From the NCBI RefSeq assembly GCF_001011155.1, contig NZ_CP011479.1, forward strand, positions 4,289,662 through 4,353,661: DNA of 64,000 nucleotides, in the 5' to 3' direction. The notes below the pieces were generated by a model. It saw only the letters and a program-made list of their open reading frames with translations. It had not been told where the DNA came from and ran no database searches. Below, piece after piece: positions 19,474-26,824 of this stretch; the stretch's first letter is position 1, and every line of letters starts with the position of its first letter. Origin of the DNA: Hoeflea sp. IMCC20628. GTDB taxonomy: Bacteria; Pseudomonadota; Alphaproteobacteria; Rhizobiales; Rhizobiaceae. The translations under genes and the position numbers were made by a program.

Positions 19474-21012
19474 TCATTTGTAGATAAAACCGACGGCGCC
19501 GTGGTAGCGGCCTGGCGGCAATTTGGTTTCCATTCGGCCATAAACCCGGTTGACCCGGCCGAGGAAAAAGCCCGCGCCGTCGCCGGCTGCATTGAAATTG
19601 TCATCCGGACGGGCGATCTGGTTGCGAGCAACAGGTTTGACAATGTAGGGCGTGGCTATGATGACCAGCTCGGTCTCGTTGCGGACGAAATCACGGCTGC
19701 GGAAAAGCGTTCCCAAAACCGGAACCTTGGACAATCCCGGATAGCCCGACATCGCCTGGCGAATGTCATCCTTGACCAGACCGGCAAGCACAATTGATCC
19801 ACCGGACGGCAGTTCCACCGAGGTTTCGGCCTCGCGGCGCTTGATTGACAGGCGAGTCAAACCGGAGTTGTTCTGTGCACCCTGAAGCGAGGTCGATCCC
19901 TCGAATGTCGGCTCCGACACTTCGGTGTAGACCTTGAGGGAAATTCGCCCCGGCGACAGCACAACCGGCGTAAAGTTCAACCGGATGCCGTATTCCACTT
20001 CGCGATCGGTATATGTGGCTTTACCGTCGTCGTCGTAGTCAACCGCATCACGGACCTGGAACTCGCCGCCAACATAGAATTTGGCGCTTTCGCCCGAGAT
20101 CGCCGTCAAACTGGGTTCCGCCAGGGTGCGCATGACACCGGCCTGTTCCATTGCGTTGACATAGCTGGATATGGTGCGGCCGCCGACGGTCCCTGCCAGC
20201 GAGGCAAAGTTGAGACCGGTGGTCAGCGATCCCAGGTTGGCGGGGTTGTTATTGTAGAAGGCTCCGTTGCCGCCGGTGATCGACGAATTGAAGCCGAGCT
20301 GCTTGAGCACCTGCCGGCTGACCTCGGCGATGGTCACCTTGAGGGTCACCTGGTCTTCGCCATCGATCTTGAGCAGATTGACAATCTGGGATTTCTGACG
20401 GTCCTCGGCGCTGATGGCGGCGTCGCCGCCCTCGCTGGTCGCAGTTGTCAGACGCGTTGTGGCCTCGCCACCTGTCAGAAAGATTTCTGCCAGCCTTGCT
20501 GCCTGCGCGGCATCCTGCGGGGTGCGAACCGATCCGGTCAGGACAATGTTGTCGGAAATGATTTCGACCGTAATGTCGGAGTCCGGGAGAAAGCGGGCAA
20601 GGTGACCCTGCAGACCTGAGACATCGCGTTCGATTTCAAGATCGATGGCAACGATCTCTTCGCCGTTCGGGCCGAAAATGAAGATGTTGGTCTGGCCAAC
20701 CGTCTTGCCGAACAGATAGAGCCGGCGAGAGGTGCGTGTGACCGCATCAGCAAGGGTCGGATCAGCAACAAGGATATCATGAGCATCGGTCGGAAGATCG
20801 ATGACGATGGCCTTGTTCAGTCCCAGCTTGACCCGTTTGTTGACGCCGGGCCCGGTCTGTTTGATCGTGATGACGCTTTCAGCCGCCTGAGCAGAGGGCA
20901 GGAAACGGCCGCTTGACGGTTCCAGGCCTAAGCCCAGGACCACGGTTGTTCCCACCAGAGCAATGCTGGCGATGGATGACAGGAGCGATTTTGCAATGTG
21001 ACGCACGTTCAT
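19474..21012 (-). CDS. cpaC: Tad pilus secretin CpaC (RcpA)
   Basis: The 512-residue outer-membrane secretin has a signal peptide ending around AQAAES (residue 45). It is followed by a pilus-assembly N-domain (KLGLNKAIVIDLPTDAHDIL), a BON-like ring-forming domain near residues 140-190, and the secretin core from about 230. The core ends with ELPSGGSIVLAGLVKDDIRQ and LGTLFRSRDF, both conserved among secretins. It forms the pore through which the Flp pilus leaves. The stop codon overlaps a possible start of cpaD. Confidence 0.94.
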   Translation of the reverse strand: MNVRHIAKSLLSSIASIALVGTTVVLGLGLEPSSGRFLPSAQAAESVITIKQTGPGVNKRVKLGLNKAIVIDLPTDAHDILVADPTLADAVTRTSRRLYLFGKTVGQTNIFIFGPNGEEIVAIDLEIERDVSGLQGHLARFLPDSDITVEIISDNIVLTGSVRTPQDAAQAARLAEIFLTGGEATTRLTTATSEGGDAAISAEDRQKSQIVNLLKIDGEDQVTLKVTIAEVSRQVLKQLGFNSSITGGNGAFYNNNPANLGSLTTGLNFASLAGTVGGRTISSYVNAMEQAGVMRTLAEPSLTAISGESAKFYVGGEFQVRDAVDYDDDGKATYTDREVEYGIRLNFTPVVLSPGRISLKVYTEVSEPTFEGSTSLQGAQNNSGLTRLSIKRREAETSVELPSGGSIVLAGLVKDDIRQAMSGYPGLSKVPVLGTLFRSRDFVRNETELVIIATPYIVKPVARNQIARPDDNFNAAGDGAGFFLGRVNRVYGRMETKLPPGRYHGAVGFIYK

Positions 21013-21020
21013 TCTCCGCT

Positions 21021-21830
21021 TCAGTTGGTGGCGCCAACTTTGGTTATGGTGCCGGAGCGGATCAGCTGGATGGCAGTGGAGCCGTCTTCGCCGCTCAGTA
21101 GGTATTTTGCACCGTCGCTGTCAGGTTCCTGAACATCGGCGACGCTGCGCAAGGCGAGGGTCAACCGGTCGGCCATTTGCTGGGCAACGGTAATGATTTT
21201 TGCTTGTTCCGGCGTCAGCTCAAGGGTCGCCGTGGTTCCAACCGCTGTGCGGTTACCCTCGGCGTCTTGCTCGATCCGCTGGTCGATTGCCAGGATCCGG
21301 ATGTTGGAAAGAATGACTTCCGTGAGAAATCCTTCCTCCGCCGTCTTGCGGCGCACCATGATCACGTCCACCCGGTCATTGGGGAGAATGAAGCCGCCGG
21401 CGCTGGTGGCCACCGATATCTCTGTCGCAATGGCGCGTTTGCCGGCAGGCAGAAGCGAAGACATGATACGGGAGGAGGAATCGACGATTTTTTCAGGCCG
21501 CAACGGTTCGCCGGCAAATATCGGCAGACGAACCACCGCACCGGTGAGCTCGGCGATCGCCTCCGGACGATTGTCCCGACGGACCAGCCCTTCGATGACG
21601 CCGTCTTCCGGCCAGCCTTTCCACTCCAGTGTTTCCTCGTTGAGACGTGCGCCTACCGGCAGGCTGGCGGTTGTCACCAGCACATCGATGGTCGGCATCT
21701 TTTCGATTACCGGCGCAGAGGCAATTTCATTGACCTGTACCGTGGGGGAGGTCAGATTCATGGCCAGATATCCAGCAAGTCCTGCTGCCAGGACTGCCAC
21801 TGTCATTATGACGACGCGGGCGGGTTTCAT
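21021..21830 (-). CDS. cpaB: Flp pilus assembly protein CpaB (RcpC)
   Basis: The 269-residue protein has an N-terminal membrane anchor (VVIMTVAVLAAGLAGYLAM) and a SAF-type domain, LPVGARLNEETLEWKGWPED, at about residues 56-76. The RcpC/CpaB domain follows with FILPNDRVDVIMVRR. It is a periplasmic partner of the CpaC secretin. It is the first gene of the cpaB-cpaC-cpaD-cpaE-cpaF-tadB-tadC series and starts after a 300-base gap that should hold the operon promoter. Confidence 0.92.
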   Translation of the reverse strand: MKPARVVIMTVAVLAAGLAGYLAMNLTSPTVQVNEIASAPVIEKMPTIDVLVTTASLPVGARLNEETLEWKGWPEDGVIEGLVRRDNRPEAIAELTGAVVRLPIFAGEPLRPEKIVDSSSRIMSSLLPAGKRAIATEISVATSAGGFILPNDRVDVIMVRRKTAEEGFLTEVILSNIRILAIDQRIEQDAEGNRTAVGTTATLELTPEQAKIITVAQQMADRLTLALRSVADVQEPDSDGAKYLLSGEDGSTAIQLIRSGTITKVGATN

Positions 21831-22130
21831 GCTGTTTCCTCAAACGAGTATTGGATAGGCTCGCTGCAGAATGCATGTGTAATCGTGTAATTATGGTTAA
21901 TGACCCGGTAGCAAACAGGGTTAACGCAAGATTGATTGGAAAAAGTTCAGCCTGCCAGGTCCTGATTCACCTGCGCAATCGCCCGAACCATAGGGCGCAC
22001 ACGCCGGAACTTGTCGCTACAAGAACTTGGAAAAGAGACGACTGCGGCACATCTAGCTGGATGCGCGGCGCTTTAAAACACCGGCCAGCGGCCGCAATCT
22101 GGAGCACCGTCCAACAAATCGAACGATGCC
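21831..22130 (-). other. Intergenic region upstream of cpaB, probable operon promoter
   Basis: No gene is supported in these 300 bases. The cpaB-proximal third is AT-rich and, read on the minus strand, holds TTAACCAT (21893-21900 on plus), the stronger half of a CtrA-type site, followed by CATAAT-like sequence. A second GTTAAC lies about 22 bases further upstream. No clear -35/-10 pair with standard spacing could be fixed by eye. Confidence 0.4.
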
Positions 22131-22646
22131 CTAATGCAGGCGAGCCAGCGCCTGGGTAAAGATTTCGGTGTCAGGAAAAGTGGAGAAGGCTGCCGCGCCA
22201 ATGGCCACGCCATAGGGAATTCCGGCACGCGCCTTGAAAAAATGCATCGGAATCGGGACCGGCGAAATCAGGAGTACATTCTCATTGGCGCGGATCATCA
22301 GCACGATCAGGGCCAGAAAGCCGCCGTAAATGCCAGTGAAGCCAAGAAACGCAACCAGATCAATGTTGAAGCCGTACCAGAGCGCTGCGGCGCTGAGGAT
22401 CTTGGCGTCTCCGCCGCCCATTACATTGAAAGCAAACAAGGCGAAACAACCGGCAAATACCGTTAATGCGGCGGCTAGAGACCAGCCGAATGTGACCAGG
22501 TCCATGCCGCTAAACGGAGCCACCACGAAAAATGACGCCGCCAATACGATTGGGACACGATTGGGGATTTTCATCGTCAGTATGTCAGAGAATGCCGCCA
22601 TGGCCAGGCAAAGCGGAAAAATGACAAATATTGCGGCCTCGACCAT
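22131..22646 (-). CDS. cpaA: Prepilin peptidase CpaA (TadV)
   Basis: This 171-residue integral membrane protein is an A24 aspartic prepilin peptidase. The two catalytic aspartates are in AAFSDILTMKIPN (near residue 21) and MGGGDAKIL (near residue 80), each at the end of a membrane segment. The short length with no N-methylation domain is typical of TadV/CpaA. It should remove the leaders of the two Flp pilins and of the TadE-like pseudopilins. It lies 116 bases after the first pilin gene, beyond a strong terminator, so it needs readthrough or its own promoter. Confidence 0.92.
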   Translation of the reverse strand: MVEAAIFVIFPLCLAMAAFSDILTMKIPNRVPIVLAASFFVVAPFSGMDLVTFGWSLAAALTVFAGCFALFAFNVMGGGDAKILSAAALWYGFNIDLVAFLGFTGIYGGFLALIVLMIRANENVLLISPVPIPMHFFKARAGIPYGVAIGAAAFSTFPDTEIFTQALARLH

Positions 22647-22708
22647 CGGTTTGCTCCTGAGTTGCCTGGAACCCTAGCGGCAAGACATTAAAAAAAAGCA
22701 ACGCGCAT

Positions 22709-22733
22709 AAAAAAACCGCCCCGAAGGGCGGCT
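22709..22733 (-). terminator. Intrinsic terminator after flp pilin gene 1
   Basis: On the minus strand GCCGCCC-TTCG-GGGCGGT forms a very stable tetraloop hairpin followed by seven Ts. It lies 30 bases after the pilin stop codon and separates the abundant pilin message from cpaA. Confidence 0.92.
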
Positions 22734-22762
22734 CTTGAAACGGAAAATCCAGTAGCGCGGGC

Positions 22763-22951
22763 TTACAGGCCCTGTGCGCCCTTGGCCGTATTCATCTTGT
22801 CGGAAAGGCCCTGGAACTGAGCATTGAGTGTGTTGCCCAGTGTGGTGGCGCCGGTGATGAGCGCGACCGAGATAAGCGCAGCAATGAGGCCGTATTCAAT
22901 CGCTGTGGCGCCGGATTCGTCATTGGCGAAACGTTCAAAAAGGTTCTTCAT
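22763..22951 (-). CDS. flp: Flp family type IVb major pilin, copy 1
   Basis: The 62-residue prepilin has a short leader of 14 residues, then the cleavage and assembly segment G|ATAIEYGLIAALISVALI. Glu at mature position 5 and the following Tyr define Flp pilins. Cleavage by CpaA gives a 48-residue pilin. The Shine-Dalgarno site is AAGGAA. The mature region is residue-for-residue identical to copy 2; only leader residues 4, 5, 6, 9 and 10 differ. The hairpin terminator just downstream makes this a monocistronic message. Confidence 0.93.
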   Translation of the reverse strand: MKNLFERFANDESGATAIEYGLIAALISVALITGATTLGNTLNAQFQGLSDKMNTAKGAQGL

Positions 22952-22978
22952 GGGTTTGTTCCTTCATCCACTTGTATA

Positions 22979-22997
22979 TTCAGCACTCCGCCAACTG
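22979..22997 (-). promoter_or_regulatory. Conserved element upstream of flp copy 1
   Basis: The 19 bases TTCAGCACTCCGCCAACTG (plus-strand reading) match the element before pilin copy 2 with one substitution, at exactly the same distance (27 bases) from the start codon. On the coding strand it reads CAGTTGGCGGAGTGCTGAA. The role could be promoter, operator or mRNA leader. Confidence 0.6.
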
Positions 22998-23082
22998 CTT
23001 CGGCTGGTCGGATTTGACGATCATAGGAGCTGAGGTTTTCAAACTGCTTAAAGAACAAGGTGAACAAATACCTACTGGTCAG

Positions 23083-23105
23083 AAAAACCTGTTCTGATGA
23101 ACAGG
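23083..23105 (-). terminator. Second hairpin with T tract between the two pilin genes
   Basis: On the minus strand CCTGTTC-ATCA-GAACAGG, a perfect 7-base-pair stem, runs into TTTTT. It could be a backup terminator for pilin copy 2 or an attenuator in the leader of copy 1. It is also a perfect palindrome that a protein could bind. Confidence 0.55.
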
Positions 23106-23160
23106 ACGATAACAAGCAGCATGGAACCGGAGATACTTTCGACTGGCAGGATAGAAATGC

Positions 23161-23184
23161 AAAAAGCCGCCCCGAGGGGCGGCT
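23161..23184 (-). terminator. Intrinsic terminator after flp pilin gene 2
   Basis: On the minus strand AGCCGCCCC and GGGGCGGCT pair tightly and are followed by TTTTT. It sits 136 bases after the pilin copy 2 stop codon. The stem is closely related to the terminator of copy 1, as expected if the gene and its terminator were duplicated together. Confidence 0.88.
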
Positions 23185-23319
23185 GCTTAAATCGCAAAGG
23201 CTTCAGCGCCGCGCATCAAATCGGATGCTCAAAGGACGCCTTTAGCTCTTGAACCGATGCATGTACGATATCATCCAAATAAACTCATTCGACATCGACA
23301 TGCATCAGGTGAGCCAATT

Positions 23320-23508
23320 TTACAGGCCCTGTGCGCCCTTGGCGGTATTCATCTTGTCGGAAAGACCCTGGAACTGTGCATTGAGCGTGTTGCCGAGGGT
23401 GGTAGCGCCGGTGATGAGGGCGACCGAGATAAGTGCGGCGATCAAGCCATACTCAATTGCGGTGGCGCCGGATTCGTCCTGAACGAAACGATTGATCATG
23501 TTTTTCAT
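23320..23508 (-). CDS. flp: Flp family type IVb major pilin, copy 2
   Basis: The 62-residue prepilin has leader MKNMINRFVQDESG and the same mature 48 residues as copy 1, beginning ATAIEYG. Comparing the two genes by eye over the mature region gives about 17 base differences, all synonymous. The ribosome site AAGGAG is stronger than that of copy 1, so this may be the better translated copy. It is the most upstream minus-strand gene of the pilus cluster and is divergent from the CpaC-like N-domain gene. Confidence 0.93.
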   Translation of the reverse strand: MKNMINRFVQDESGATAIEYGLIAALISVALITGATTLGNTLNAQFQGLSDKMNTAKGAQGL

Positions 23509-23881
23509 GGGATGCTCCTTAGTTCACATAATGGTTTCAGCACTCCGTCAACTGTTACCGTTGATCAGATAGAGGCACCCTACAGACAGGCATTTTCGAT
23601 CTACTTAATAAAGAGAGTTAGCAAAACCTTCCGCGCCGGCAGCTGCAAACTGGCTTAATGGAGTCCGAACGAGCGCTCTCGAAAATCAGCTGTGCGCCGG
23701 CCCTATTATAGAGTGAACCTGAACGACGCCTTGTTTGAAGTATCGGGTCCATGTCAGCGCAAACCACGCTGCCGTTTGAACAGGGCGATGACTGATTTTT
23801 CAAAGATCCGGGCCGCTTTAAGGCTTCGTTCACCAATCCGAGTGATTTTAGGGGCTAGATCCGAAATCCCGAGGAAACGGC
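23509..23881. other. Divergent intergenic region between flp copy 2 and the N-domain gene
   Basis: These 373 bases hold no supported gene. They must contain the promoter of pilin copy 2 on the minus strand and that of the N-domain gene on the plus strand. The only feature I can support is the shared pilin element at 23536-23554. On the plus side CTTTAAGGCTTCGTTCACC resembles a CtrA site with a mismatch, but I do not rely on it. Confidence 0.5.
23536..23554 (-). promoter_or_regulatory. Conserved element upstream of flp copy 2
   Basis: TTCAGCACTCCGTCAACTG (plus-strand reading) differs from the copy 1 element at one base and keeps the same 27-base gap to the start codon. On the coding strand it contains TTGACG, which could serve as a -35 box, but no matching -10 is seen at 16-18 bases in both copies. 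Confidence 0.6.
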
Positions 23882-24295
23882 ATGACCCACTCCCACCCAG
23901 TCCGAAGCCGGTTGATGCATGCCCTATGCGGCATGGCCCTGGTCACGATGTCGACACTTCCGGCACAGGCAACCGATGATGTCATCCGGGTGTTCATGGA
24001 TCATGCGCGGATTCTCAAACTGGACCGCACCATCAGCAAGGTCATTATTGGCAATGCCGCAGTGGCCGATGTTGCCATCTCCGATCCGCAGACCATCGTG
24101 TTGACCGGCAAATCCTATGGCACGACAAATCTTGTCATTCTCGATCAGGCCGGCGATGCGATCGTCGATGAACGCATTCTGGTTTCTGTTGATGAGGCCA
24201 ATACGCTTCGTGTTTTCAAACAGACGTCACGATCGGTGTTTTCCTGCTCGCCATCCTGCGAAGAGCATGTGCCGACGGCGGCAACGAGTCCCTGA
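23882..24295 (+). CDS. Secretin N-domain mini-protein of the tad locus (pilus assembly N-terminal domain)
   Basis: The 137-residue protein has a signal peptide ending near PAQA|TD (residue 31). The mature part is one pilus-assembly N-domain, with LDRTISKVIIGNAAVADVAI and TIVLTGKSYGTTNLVILD. These align with the N-domain of CpaC (VADPTLADA, LFGKTVGQTNIFIF), but there is no BON or secretin domain. The last 25 residues are Cys/Pro/Ser-rich with a CSPSC motif. GAGGAAA precedes the ATG. Similar small proteins occur in rhizobial tad loci; the role, perhaps a periplasmic secretin partner, is inferred from the domain and position. Confidence 0.82.
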   Translation: MTHSHPVRSRLMHALCGMALVTMSTLPAQATDDVIRVFMDHARILKLDRTISKVIIGNAAVADVAISDPQTIVLTGKSYGTTNLVILDQAGDAIVDERILVSVDEANTLRVFKQTSRSVFSCSPSCEEHVPTAATSP

Positions 24296-24428
24296 TCCCT
24301 TGCCCAGCGCAAGTATTGGTTGATGGTTGATTAACCACGCCGGGAGACTTGCCTGCAACCGCGTTACGAATATTCAACTAGTTTGGTCTAGCGTCGTCCC
24401 TTGACACCTAATGTCCGGGAGCATGACG

Positions 24429-25058
24429 ATGAATGTCGATGATCAAGCCAATAAACGGCACACGTCACCACGGCGGATGCGGCGGATTCTTGCCCGGTTG
24501 AACCGATCCCGGGACGGGACGGCTGCAATCGAGTTCGGGCTGCTGGCGTTTCCCTTTTTCCTTTTGATCTTCGCCACCATCGAAGCCTTTATCGCTTTTG
24601 CTGGCGAACAATTGCTCGAAAACGCCGTTGATACGATGGGCCGGCAAATCCGCACGGGCCAGATCACGTTCGACATGGGCCGTGCCACTGATCTGACCGA
24701 AGTTCAGTTCCGCACAAAATTCTGCGGTGAGATCAGCCTGATGATCAAATGTGCTGACCAAGAAGACCCGGACGACAAGAAACTCTATCTCGATGTTCGG
24801 GAGTTTGCGGATTTCTCGGCCATCCCGACCTACATTCCAAAGATGGGCAACGAACGTTACTCGGATCTGGATGACACCGGCTTTGCCTATGATCCTGGTG
24901 GACCGCAAACGATCAATATTGTCCGGGCCTATTACCGTTGGGAAGTCATGACCGACCTTGTCAGGCCCTACATCACCAACATCCGCAAGGATGGTGAAAT
25001 GCCGCACGACTACCTGATGGTGGCAACTGCTGCATTTCGCAACGAGAACTATCCGTGA
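24429..25058 (+). CDS. tadE: TadE-like pseudopilin 1
   Basis: The ATG at 24429 has GGGAG 7 bases upstream; upstream in-frame ATGs at 24411 and 24423 are less well placed. The product is about 209 residues. After a basic N-terminus comes a pilin-like segment GTAAIEFGLLAFPFFLLIF with Glu at the expected position, then a periplasmic domain of about 150 residues. This fits TadE/TadF pseudopilins, which are cut by the CpaA/TadV peptidase and are needed for Flp pilus biogenesis. It is followed by a second TadE-like gene 50 bases later. Confidence 0.88.
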   Translation: MNVDDQANKRHTSPRRMRRILARLNRSRDGTAAIEFGLLAFPFFLLIFATIEAFIAFAGEQLLENAVDTMGRQIRTGQITFDMGRATDLTEVQFRTKFCGEISLMIKCADQEDPDDKKLYLDVREFADFSAIPTYIPKMGNERYSDLDDTGFAYDPGGPQTINIVRAYYRWEVMTDLVRPYITNIRKDGEMPHDYLMVATAAFRNENYP

Positions 25059-25108
25059 ATGGCGACACACGAAATGAAGCCAGGCGGAAATCACAAGGGA
25101 GCACGGCT

Positions 25109-25681
25109 ATGACCGGCATCTTGATTGGACTGCGCGAGACCGCACGGAAGCTGCGCGGCGACCGTGCAGGCGTCGGCGCAGTTGAGTTTGCACTGATCGC
25201 ACCGGTGCTGATTGTCCTCTATATGGGATCGCTGGAAGTGTCTGTCGCCATGTCGGTCAACAAGAAACTGGCGCGCGCTGCAAGCACCGTGGCCGATCTG
25301 GTGACCCAGGACGACAGCATCGACAAGGCTTTTCTCCAGTCCATGCTCAATGTGGCGCAAAGCGTGATGACGCCGTTTCGCGCTGACGGCGTGGCGGTGA
25401 AGATCACCGGAATCTCGATCAACGGGGCAGGTGTCGCGACCACCAAATGGTCATGGCAGGAAGACAACACGCGGCCCTATGTTGTTGGTTCCACCCAAAC
25501 CCTGCCGAATGATCTTGCGATACCGAACACGTTTCTGGTTCGGACTGAAGTCGAGTTTGATCACGATCTGCTGCTGATCATGCCGGGCATACAAGACGTC
25601 GATTTCCGGACGATCCACATGAAGAAAACCTACCATCTCCGCCAGCGTGTCGGCGACGAAGTTTCCTGCGACAACTGCTGA
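25109..25681 (+). CDS. TadE-like pseudopilin 2
   Basis: The ATG at 25109 has GGGAG 7 bases upstream, the same arrangement as the previous gene; a GTG at 25055 overlapping its stop is the alternative. The 190-residue product has a pilin-like segment GVGAVEFALIAPVLIVLYMG near the N-terminus and a periplasmic domain rich in beta-type sequence. It probably acts as TadF/TadG-like minor pseudopilin with its neighbour. No large von Willebrand-type TadG gene is present in the window. Confidence 0.85.
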   Translation: MTGILIGLRETARKLRGDRAGVGAVEFALIAPVLIVLYMGSLEVSVAMSVNKKLARAASTVADLVTQDDSIDKAFLQSMLNVAQSVMTPFRADGVAVKITGISINGAGVATTKWSWQEDNTRPYVVGSTQTLPNDLAIPNTFLVRTEVEFDHDLLLIMPGIQDVDFRTIHMKKTYHLRQRVGDEVSCDNC

Positions 25682-25703
25682 TGCGCCTTGCGAGACAATA
25701 TTA

Positions 25704-25726
25704 ACCGGCGCGGTCAACGCGCCGGT
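25704..25726. terminator. Hairpin between convergent genes
   Basis: A perfect 9-base-pair stem ACCGGCGCG with CGCGCCGGT encloses GTCAA. It overlaps the stop codon of the minus-strand PhnD-like gene and follows the TadE-like gene by 22 bases. There is no long T tract, so it would be a weak or factor-assisted bidirectional terminator. Confidence 0.5.
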
Positions 25727-26691
25727 GGCGTGACGGAACTGTTCAACAGACCTTCCACGAGTCCCCGCACATTGCGGTAATCCTCCGGATCCGGCGTGAC
25801 ATAGCCGCCGCCATAGACCGGCTCGAAAATATCGAGCAGTCCCGGGGCCTTGGACGGCATTTCGTCAAGAAATCTTCCCAGAGCCTCGACCAGATCGTCT
25901 GGCAGTGACCGGTGTGCGGCATGCGGACCATAGGGAATGCGCTGGGACGACCAAAGCACCCGGAGCGGGTCTGCGGCCCCGATGCCGGACCGGTTCCAGC
26001 CACCAAACAAATGCGTCAGATCCGAGCCTGCATCGCCTGGAATATCCGGCAGCCAGGCAAAATATCCGTCAACTTCTCCGGCAAGGTACAGCGCGATCAC
26101 CGCGTTTACGCTGCCGGCGCGGACCAGCTGTGGCGCATCCAGGCTGCCTGCCCGGATTGCCTGTTGCGGAATTTGCCATCCGGAAATCGACTCTTCACTG
26201 GAATAGGCGATCCTGAGCCCTTCCACCGGCCGATTGATGCTGTCACGTGCAACAAGCACCGAGCGAAAGCCGGTTGATCCATCGGCAGCCACCGGGCTTC
26301 GAAACGCCCGGACACAGCTGCAGACTGCATCGGTGGCGGCAAAGGATCTGGCAGAATGGATCGCGTAGCCGACGCGTCCACTGGCCTGCGCGTCAATCAG
26401 GGCCGCGTAACTGGCCATTTTGATGATCTCGACTGGAATGCCCAAAGTGGTCGCGAAAGAATGGCGGACCGCGTCAAGTTTCAGCGGATCTGCGGCTGCA
26501 ACATGGGATTCGACCAGACCAATCCGCAGCACCGGAACGGATTCCCGGTAATCAGCCCGCGCCGCGCCGACCACGCACACAGCCGCTGCCAAACCGGCCC
26601 AGCACAGCAGGCGGGCCGGACGGGCCAATTCGTGTGCTCGTCTGGTGGACAGATGATGGGCAAGTCTGGCGGCTAGCTTGATCGTGATCAT
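25714..26691 (-). CDS. Orphan PhnD-like phosphate/phosphonate-type binding protein
   Basis: The 325-residue protein has a basic N-terminus, a hydrophobic signal segment near residues 27-45 ending ARA|DY, and a type II periplasmic binding fold. VLRIGLVESHVAAADPLKL opens the domain and YSSEESISGWQIPQQAI matches the ligand-phosphate loop (S-x-S-x-SG) of PhnD-type proteins. No permease or ATPase gene is nearby. It borders the tad pilus genes and converges on the second TadE-like gene. It may feed a transporter encoded elsewhere or act as a sensor. The ligand is unknown. Confidence 0.78.
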   Translation of the reverse strand: MITIKLAARLAHHLSTRRAHELARPARLLCWAGLAAAVCVVGAARADYRESVPVLRIGLVESHVAAADPLKLDAVRHSFATTLGIPVEIIKMASYAALIDAQASGRVGYAIHSARSFAATDAVCSCVRAFRSPVAADGSTGFRSVLVARDSINRPVEGLRIAYSSEESISGWQIPQQAIRAGSLDAPQLVRAGSVNAVIALYLAGEVDGYFAWLPDIPGDAGSDLTHLFGGWNRSGIGAADPLRVLWSSQRIPYGPHAAHRSLPDDLVEALGRFLDEMPSKAPGLLDIFEPVYGGGYVTPDPEDYRNVRGLVEGLLNSSVTPPAR

Positions 26692-26824
26692 GGGAAAACC
26701 TGTATCATAAATGGCTGGATATGCGTGGATGTGGTGAAAACAGGGTTACCAGGCCAGAGACAGCTTCCGCCCTTCCGGTGACGGTCGAATCCGGCTAACC
26801 TGTGTCTCCCTTGGAGATTACTTT

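Noticed and set aside
22979-22997. Sigma-54 promoter in the shared pilin element (TTGGCGGAGTGCTG)
   Set aside because: The GG and GC doublets are 8 rather than 12 bases apart, and copy 2 has TTGACG instead.
23060-23245. Plus-strand ORF of 61 codons between the pilin genes
   Set aside because: It spans both hairpins and terminators of the minus-strand pilin unit and has a low-complexity, charged composition with no good ribosome site.
23509-23881. CtrA box TTAA-N7-TTCA upstream of the N-domain gene, and TTAA near the pilin 2 promoter
   Set aside because: These have a mismatch or wrong spacing and AT-rich DNA gives many such hits.
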